64,000 bases of DNA. Source: Dipylidium caninum. Lineage: Eukaryota > Platyhelminthes > Cestoda > Cyclophyllidea > Dipylidiidae. The stretch covers positions 806,001-870,000 of the forward strand of contig QEYB01001208.1 in assembly GCA_017562135.1 (NCBI GenBank), written 5' to 3'. The notes under the pieces are model-generated. The model saw only the letters and a list, made by a program, of their open reading frames with translations, searched no databases and had not been told where the DNA came from. A program made the position numbers and the translations under genes. Shown here piece after piece: positions 57,743-64,000 of this stretch. Each line of letters starts with the position of its first letter. Positions within the stretch are counted from its first letter, which is position 1.

Positions 57743-58979
57743 TTCCGATTATGCTCGAAACTGGTAAGTCCACCTAACTATGCCACAGCCGAAATAACGA
57801 TCGAAACCCATAGATTTCAAACAGCGAATGTGTCACAAGCAGTAAAAGGATAAATTGAGTAGCAACCATTTCCACGCTTGTATCGCACTAATAAATGCAT
57901 TAGAATAGCGCATATTTATATAAAATTTGAAAAGTTCGTTAATTCCCTTTACCAAAATGCAGTTGCGAAACTTAACGTTTTCACAATATATTTATGCATA
58001 AATACAGCTCGAATATCGTTTTTCGCAAGAATCATTTTATCAACTCATTTACGATAGCACATATTGCGAATTACTTGAATTGGATGGCATTTTTTAATTG
58101 AATTCTCTTGTGGTAAGTAGTTAAAGGCGCTGCAAAAATAGTGTAGTAAAACTTGTCCTACCTGACCCATTTATCATTTCAAACGACTACCCTTGGAGGT
58201 TGCGACAAAATCGCAAAGATTCGGGTGTCCTAAATTTGACAATCGAAGACTTATCGGAAGCCAAGTTCAGCTGTTAGTAACCCTTAATATGCGAAAGGAC
58301 ATTACGTTTGCCTATATTTTGGGAGTATCCTAATCGATAGGCTACGGTGTAGGCGGGGACCTCAGAAAATCGGCACGACTGTGAGATGTAGTTATCATCT
58401 TCTCCGGTTAATAAGGACATTTATTATTACTTCTCTTACACGGGAATTAAATATAAATATTTAATATTGCCTTACGAGATTGGTGAATAGTTTTCAACCC
58501 GTGACCTCTCAATGTCACAAAATAACTAGCGAACAAAATCAGGAATGTAATACTGTGTGTTGTTTAATTATCCACAGTCTGCTCTTATCAGAATCAAGGA
58601 TCTTCTTACTATGGTCTCTCACAAACTGCTACCCTTTTACGATCAAAATGCGATTGACCTGTGCCTATCTCCGCTCATTAAATCTTCCCCCAAAGTCAAT
58701 CAATTTTGGCCCGTCTTCCGCCATCACTTTTGTAAACACTCCGAGGTAAATTAATTAATTTTTTATCACAGCTGTTTTAAACAGTAATGCTATTAAATGT
58801 TGTGCTAAAAATTTAAACTGTTAAATTTTTTAATATTATCAGGTTTGAGATTATTCTTGTTTGTTACTGATAATCTCCTTGCTTTAGAAATTTTGGTTCG
58901 ACTGTCCTGGATTTTCCGCGGTTCCTTTAGGTAGTTTCCTTGTACACCAGAGTAGGACGGAGCGTTTAAAGCGACAAAA
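57743..58979. promoter_or_regulatory. Divergent intergenic region between the kinesin and V-ATPase genes
   Basis: 1237 bp, AT-rich, between two start codons facing apart. It must hold both 5' untranslated regions and promoters, possibly one shared bidirectional promoter. I see no convincing TATA box or spliced-leader acceptor. Confidence 0.45.
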
Positions 58980-61900
58980 ATGGGTTCCATATTTCGTTCA
59001 GAAGAAATGCAATTGTGCCAACTTATATTGCACACCGAGTCCGCTTATATGTGCATTGCTCAGTTAGGAGAGTTGGGTGTTGTCCAAATCCGCGACGTAA
59101 GGCCAATCAAGTATAAAGATCTTTAGGCGATCCCCGGAGTTAACGCTTTCCAACGCAAATTCGTTGATGAGGTGCGCCGTTGTGACGATATGGAAAGGGG
59201 ATTGCGTAAATCAACTTTGAAATTTACTGTTCAGGTTATGTTGAAAGCGAACTGCAAAGGGATAGCTTCCCTATTTTTGAACCTGATGAAATTCCTGAAG
59301 CTCCTCCTCCAAAAGAAATGCGGGACCTTGAAAGCAATTTAGATAAACTTGAAAATGAGTTAAGGGAAGTGAATATGAGTCTTGAGGAACTGAAAAAATC
59401 CTACATGAAAGAGACTGAATTGAAGAGGGTACTTTGCTGGGCTCAAATGTTCTTTGATGAGGTAGTTCTCGGAAAATATTATAGCTTTCTAGAACATCTT
59501 GTTCAAATTTCCTATTTTGATCGTAGGGTACCTATGAAGTCAATGTAGCTCTCGGTGGAGGAGGCGATATGCTCGTGGAGGCGCCGGAATCTCTGGAGTC
59601 GAGAGACCTGCGTTCAAGGTGAGAATCACAATGGTACTTTTACTGTTTCTACCCATGAGCCACACACTCGTTTTACTTCTCATGCTGCTCCCCACAATAC
59701 TGACGATAACCCCCTATCATCTGCTCCTTCACCCATCTTTGTGTTGTGTGTCAATGATGGGTTTGTAGCTACATTGAAATGGTTTCCCAATCGGATGATT
59801 TCGACGTTGGTTTTCGTCAAGGTCATGCTACATCTACAACCTATACCAGTCACCACGTTGAGTGAGTTTCTAGGCCTATTTACTCACTTTTTCCCGTAAA
59901 ATTTTTATGTTTGTGATGGAACTTAGTCACAGCAAAAACAACTAGTTTTCCGCAAATTCTCGCCTATTTAGATCTTTTATTGATGAAGATCTGAGGTGTC
60001 TCACCTTCAAATATTCGTTTTTTAGTTTCGTTGCTGGTGTGATTCTCCGAGAGCGGACCGTACCATTCGAGAGGATGCTGTGGAGAGCTTGCCGTGGAAA
60101 TGTTTTCCTCCGATACGCCGATCTCGAAAGCATTGAAGATCCTTCCACTGTGAGCTATTGTCTTTGTTTTGAATTTATTCTTTTTTTCCTTGCTTTTCAT
60201 TTCTTCTCTCTATACAGGGCGAAATGTTAGATAAGTGCATGTTTATCGTCTTCTTCCAAGGTTCACAACTTAGATCAAGGGTGGAGAAGATCTCTGAAGG
60301 GTAAGGCTTTTAATTTAATGGCGAAGAGTTGCGCACATTCAGATCAATTATTGTCTGTTACTGGAGGCATGGTGACCAAATTTGGCCTAATTCTCTCATG
60401 TCGTTGCGGGAAAACCTCTACTTATATGCTCTTTCGTCTTCTTAAAATGCCATTGCCTTCCGCCTGGTTTATTTTGCTGATATTAGCTTTATTTATCTAA
60501 ATCTTTTCTGTATCCGCATATATCTTTTCCTGAGGACCACCTTTTATCAATTTATAAACTTAAATGTTTTCACTTTGATTCATTTCTTCCCATCTACTAA
60601 AGTTTTTCACGACCTCTACAGTTTTCAGTGTTGTGGTAACGCAATTTGCCACTTTTAGTTTCCACGCGACTCTATACCTCTGTCCGGACACTCAGGAGAA
60701 GTGGCAAGCATCACTGATTGAAGTTACCAGTCGTCGTGATGACATAAAAATAGTGATTGATCACACCTTGAAACATCGAGCGAAAGTGCTAGAAACGGCT
60801 TCAGAGGTTTTGCGCAAGTGGTTTTATATGGTTCACAAAATGAAGTCGATTTACCATGCTCTAAACCTCTTTCACGTCGACGAGGCGACCAAGTGCATGG
60901 TCGGTGAGTGCTGGTGTGCAGTCACCGATCTCGATGCCGTGCAGATGGCGTTGCGGCGCGGAATGGCGCTGTCTAATTCCCCTCTCCAACCTATTCTTAA
61001 CCGCCTCCACACCTCTGAAAGACCACCAACCTTCCACCGTGTCAATAAATTCACGGCCGCCTTTCAGAATATTGTCGATGCTTATGGTGTGGCGAGGTAT
61101 CGCGAAGTTAACCCGGCTCTTTTTACTGTCATCACCTTTCCTTTCCTATTTTCCGTTATGTTTGGGGATGCTGGACACGGCATTATTATGTTTCTGACAG
61201 GACTTTTTATGGTTCTTTGGGAGAAAAAGCTTATTGTAAGTTTTGCTTTTCCTACAGTGTGTTATACTTTCGCCTTATGATCTCTCATAATATACTTTCT
61301 AAGGTTAGGTGAGGATTCCTTAACGAGGTCCTTTCATACTAGGAAGTGTAATTTAATAAAAATGTCAGAGGAAACATTATTACCAGGGAGGATGGAGTTT
61401 AAAACCTTAAATGGGACATTAGATTTGATGACTTAATTTAGAAAATATGTCTTTGTGAAAATGGCCTCTTTATTGTAAAAGTCACGGTATATGAAGATGT
61501 TGGGTTAGAAATTATTTTAACTTTGTGAAACTCACCCTCTTATCCTTTGTGCAATGTAGGCAAAGAAGATAAGAGGAGACTTTTGGGACACCTTTTTCGG
61601 AGGCCGCTATATAATTCTCTTAATGGGAGCCTTCTCAATTTACACGGGCCTAATTTACAATGACATTTTTTCTAAATCCGCCAACATATTTGGCTCATCG
61701 TGGTATCCGCTCTTCGATAACCGTACGCTAGATACCGTCGAGGCGTTGCAACTGAATCCGGCAACACACATGGCATCAAGTGCCACTTCGACTGGCATGT
61801 TTGCAGGTTTTCCCTATCCATTCGGACTGGATCCCGTGTGGCAAGTCTCGAGTAACGTTATCATGTTCACTAATTCCCTTAAAATGAAAATGTCTATCAT

Positions 61901-64000
61901 CATCGGGGTTCTGCACATGCTTTTCGGTATCCTTCTCGGGGCATTCAACTACAGGTACGTTGTTTTTACTGCACTTTTTTCTCACGACCCAACATTATTT
62001 TTCATTGGTTCGGGATTTTAGCTCTCTCCAACAAATCAACTTTTGTAGATGTTAAAAAATGTTGAGCGCACATTTGCAAATGATTTCATGATTCTATCTA
62101 TTACTGTTTGCTATTTTTTGTAACCTAGATAAATTCAGGACCTATTCTTAAAATCTGTTTTTAGTTAGTGAATTTAATCCAATAAGGTGAAGTTCCTTTT
62201 CGAGGTCTTACCTTAATAACCTATCAAATTTTGTATTCGTGTTTTGTGGAAATTTAATCTGGGTTCACTCCTACTTCGACCACACTCCAATCTTGGCTAT
62301 ATTTGCAACCATTATTGAACTCCTCACAATGTAGTTGACAAACTTCTAAGGATGGCACTTAAATCCTACGCTGGTAAATAACCCTTCTCGCTGCGCGTGG
62401 TTGACTTCCTTATGCGACGGGCCGGAAAACATTTTACTTGCACTTGTTTAGTAATGTGATAGTCAAATGCTTTTACTATATACTACGTTTAACATAATTT
62501 ACTTAACTCCGATTAATAGTCCATTCTATACAAAACTTAGAATGAGAAAGCACCGTTTGGTCTAACATCAGTGGTACTGCGTATCTAGTTTTGAGTCGCA
62601 CCGAAGTGTCCCAGTCTCCTCTTCATTTACTTTGGAGCCAAAAGTGTTGTTTCTTTCGATTTTTTTTCCATGTTTAGATTCTTTAAAAAATCCCTCTCGA
62701 TCTACTGTGATCTAATTCCTGAAGTTCTCTTCATGCTCTCCATCTTTGGCTATCTTGTTTTCACAATCTTCTACAAATGGGTTGTTTTCGACTCTAGCGA
62801 TGCCGACACGGCTCCAAGTCTACTTATTTGTGAGTCATTCTCTCCTGCCTAATAAATCTGCTCATAGTTGTTCAATTTTTCTTATATATGTATCATGGTA
62901 AAGTTTTTATGTCGTTCATTGGGTAGAAGTTTTTATTATCGCCTTTTAGCTCTTATAAACATGATGAAATTTAGTTACAAAAAGAATGACACCACTCAAT
63001 TTCTCTATACCGGTCAGGTACGTCGTTATAAATCAACTGGGCTTATAAACTTGAATTTCATTTTTATTTTCTTTGCTGATCAAAAGCATCCTAACCGCCT
63101 TGTTTTCTCTGCATGCTTGCTTTGTTTATCGCTTCACCCTTATCCCACCTTAATTGTGCATTTCGCCGTTTTTCTTGATTCATAAAATGAGCCTCAAAGG
63201 TGGCTATAATGAGGTCGGTTACTTCACTTATCCCCTGATTTTCATCACTTAGGATTATTCATTGCTCCAATTTAAGGGGATTATGCTTTCTTTACTCTAA
63301 TTTTGTCATCATCTTAGGTAAATAACTTTCTTTTGCATTCTTTAACGCATCTTACTTATTGATATTGTCTACCGAAGAAAATCACTTAAAAATGATTGTT
63401 TCTATGTGCAGCCACTAGTCCAAAGCATCTTGGTGGTGCTTGCCGTGCTCTGTGTCCCATGGATGCTTTTAGCGAAACCCCTCATCCTTCGTCATCGTCA
63501 AAAGGTTCGTCAGACTATGTTGTCTTTATTTTTATGGCACCACCTCCCCATCTACAACCAATTGTGGTAAGTTTCTTTTAGAGCCTTGTCATTGTCGTTT
63601 TGAGTTCCTATGATCAGTCGTGAAATTTTGCTGGCAAAAGTTGATAGTCTGCTAGCCAATGTGGGTTCCGAAAGGCCTATCATCTGAGAACACTTTGTGT
63701 GGAACTTTGTAGATGTTTATGAGTCGTACTGCTGGATTCGTGGGGGGGAGGGGAACGACCGATTTGGAGGCAGAGGCCGGAAATGGGGTTTCTTTGCAAT
63801 TTCGGAATAAGACCTCGTCAAGTCCTGGGATTCCACAAGCAGCTATCGGTGAAGGCTCACCTGATGGCGACGGGCATGATGAACCTACTGAGGTAGATAA
63901 TTACTTCTTGGGGGGTTGGATATATGCCTTTCCCTAATCGCTATGCTATTAATTTATTGTCGTAACTCGCGAACTGGTTTTAATTTTATCAGTGTTTTTA
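58980..64000 (+). CDS. V-type proton ATPase subunit a (V0 sector), partial at the 3' end
   Basis: Membrane subunit of the V0 sector that forms the proton half-channels and anchors the stator. Exons: 58980-59096, 59127-59205, 59235-59461, 59527-59618, 60026-60149, 60218-60300, 60659-61235, 61560-61954, 62678-62829, 62950-63017, 63412-63504, 63713-63892; the gene continues past the window. In-window length is 729 codons of about 830. It starts [12 protein letters not shown], then [32 protein letters not shown] and [10 protein letters not shown] in the cytosolic half. The membrane half has [64 protein letters not shown] and [16 protein letters not shown], then an acidic loop. The final membrane helices with the essential Arg are outside. 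The first two introns are 30 and 29 nt. The family has several isoforms and I cannot tell which this is. Confidence 0.94.

Noticed and set aside
59555..59899. 114-codon + strand open frame between V-ATPase exons 4 and 5
   Set aside because: It is in another frame and not needed: exon 4 joins exon 5 in phase, giving the expected SFVAGV.

Overview
This window is animal nuclear DNA, most likely from a parasitic flatworm and possibly a tapeworm. Intron-rich genes encode animal-only proteins: a paramyosin-family muscle protein, a 7-repeat protocadherin, a kinesin-2 (KIF3B type) and a V-ATPase subunit a. There are also decayed mariner transposons and a tandem cluster of eukaryotic tRNA genes. The flatworm call is an inference. 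It rests on how well the paramyosin aligns with what I remember of flatworm paramyosins, and on very short introns at the 5' ends of two genes, a pattern reported for schistosomes.

Layout from left to right. Positions 1-1922 hold the 3' part of a + strand gene with a possible KH-like C-terminal domain. From about 2008 to 14016 lies a head-to-tail array of a unit of about 2.49 kb, with four full units and one cut short. Each full unit carries six tRNA genes in fixed order and strand: Leu(TAG)+, Pro(TGG)-, Arg(CCT)+, Met(CAT)-, Gln(CTG)-, Pro(CGG)+. The last unit lacks Pro(CGG), giving 29 tRNA genes. From about 30756 down to 16429 (perhaps to 14448) a minus-strand protocadherin gene spreads over large introns, two of which contain inactive mariner copies. 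Positions 30757-36887 hold no gene I recognise. A complete 16-exon, 903-codon paramyosin-like gene runs on + from 36888 to 49494. A complete 14-exon, 727-codon KIF3B-type kinesin runs on minus from 57742 to 51173, converging with the paramyosin gene. A V-ATPase subunit a gene starts at 58980 on + and runs off the right edge; 729 codons are inside. It is divergent from the kinesin gene, with 1.2 kb between the start codons.

The genes do not form one pathway. The two main surprises are the mosaic tRNA array, which looks recently amplified and homogenised, and a set of introns only 29-48 nt long. The introns are inferred from reading-frame restoration and gap-free alignment with recalled family sequences. 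All gene models come from reading the DNA by eye and have no transcript support.
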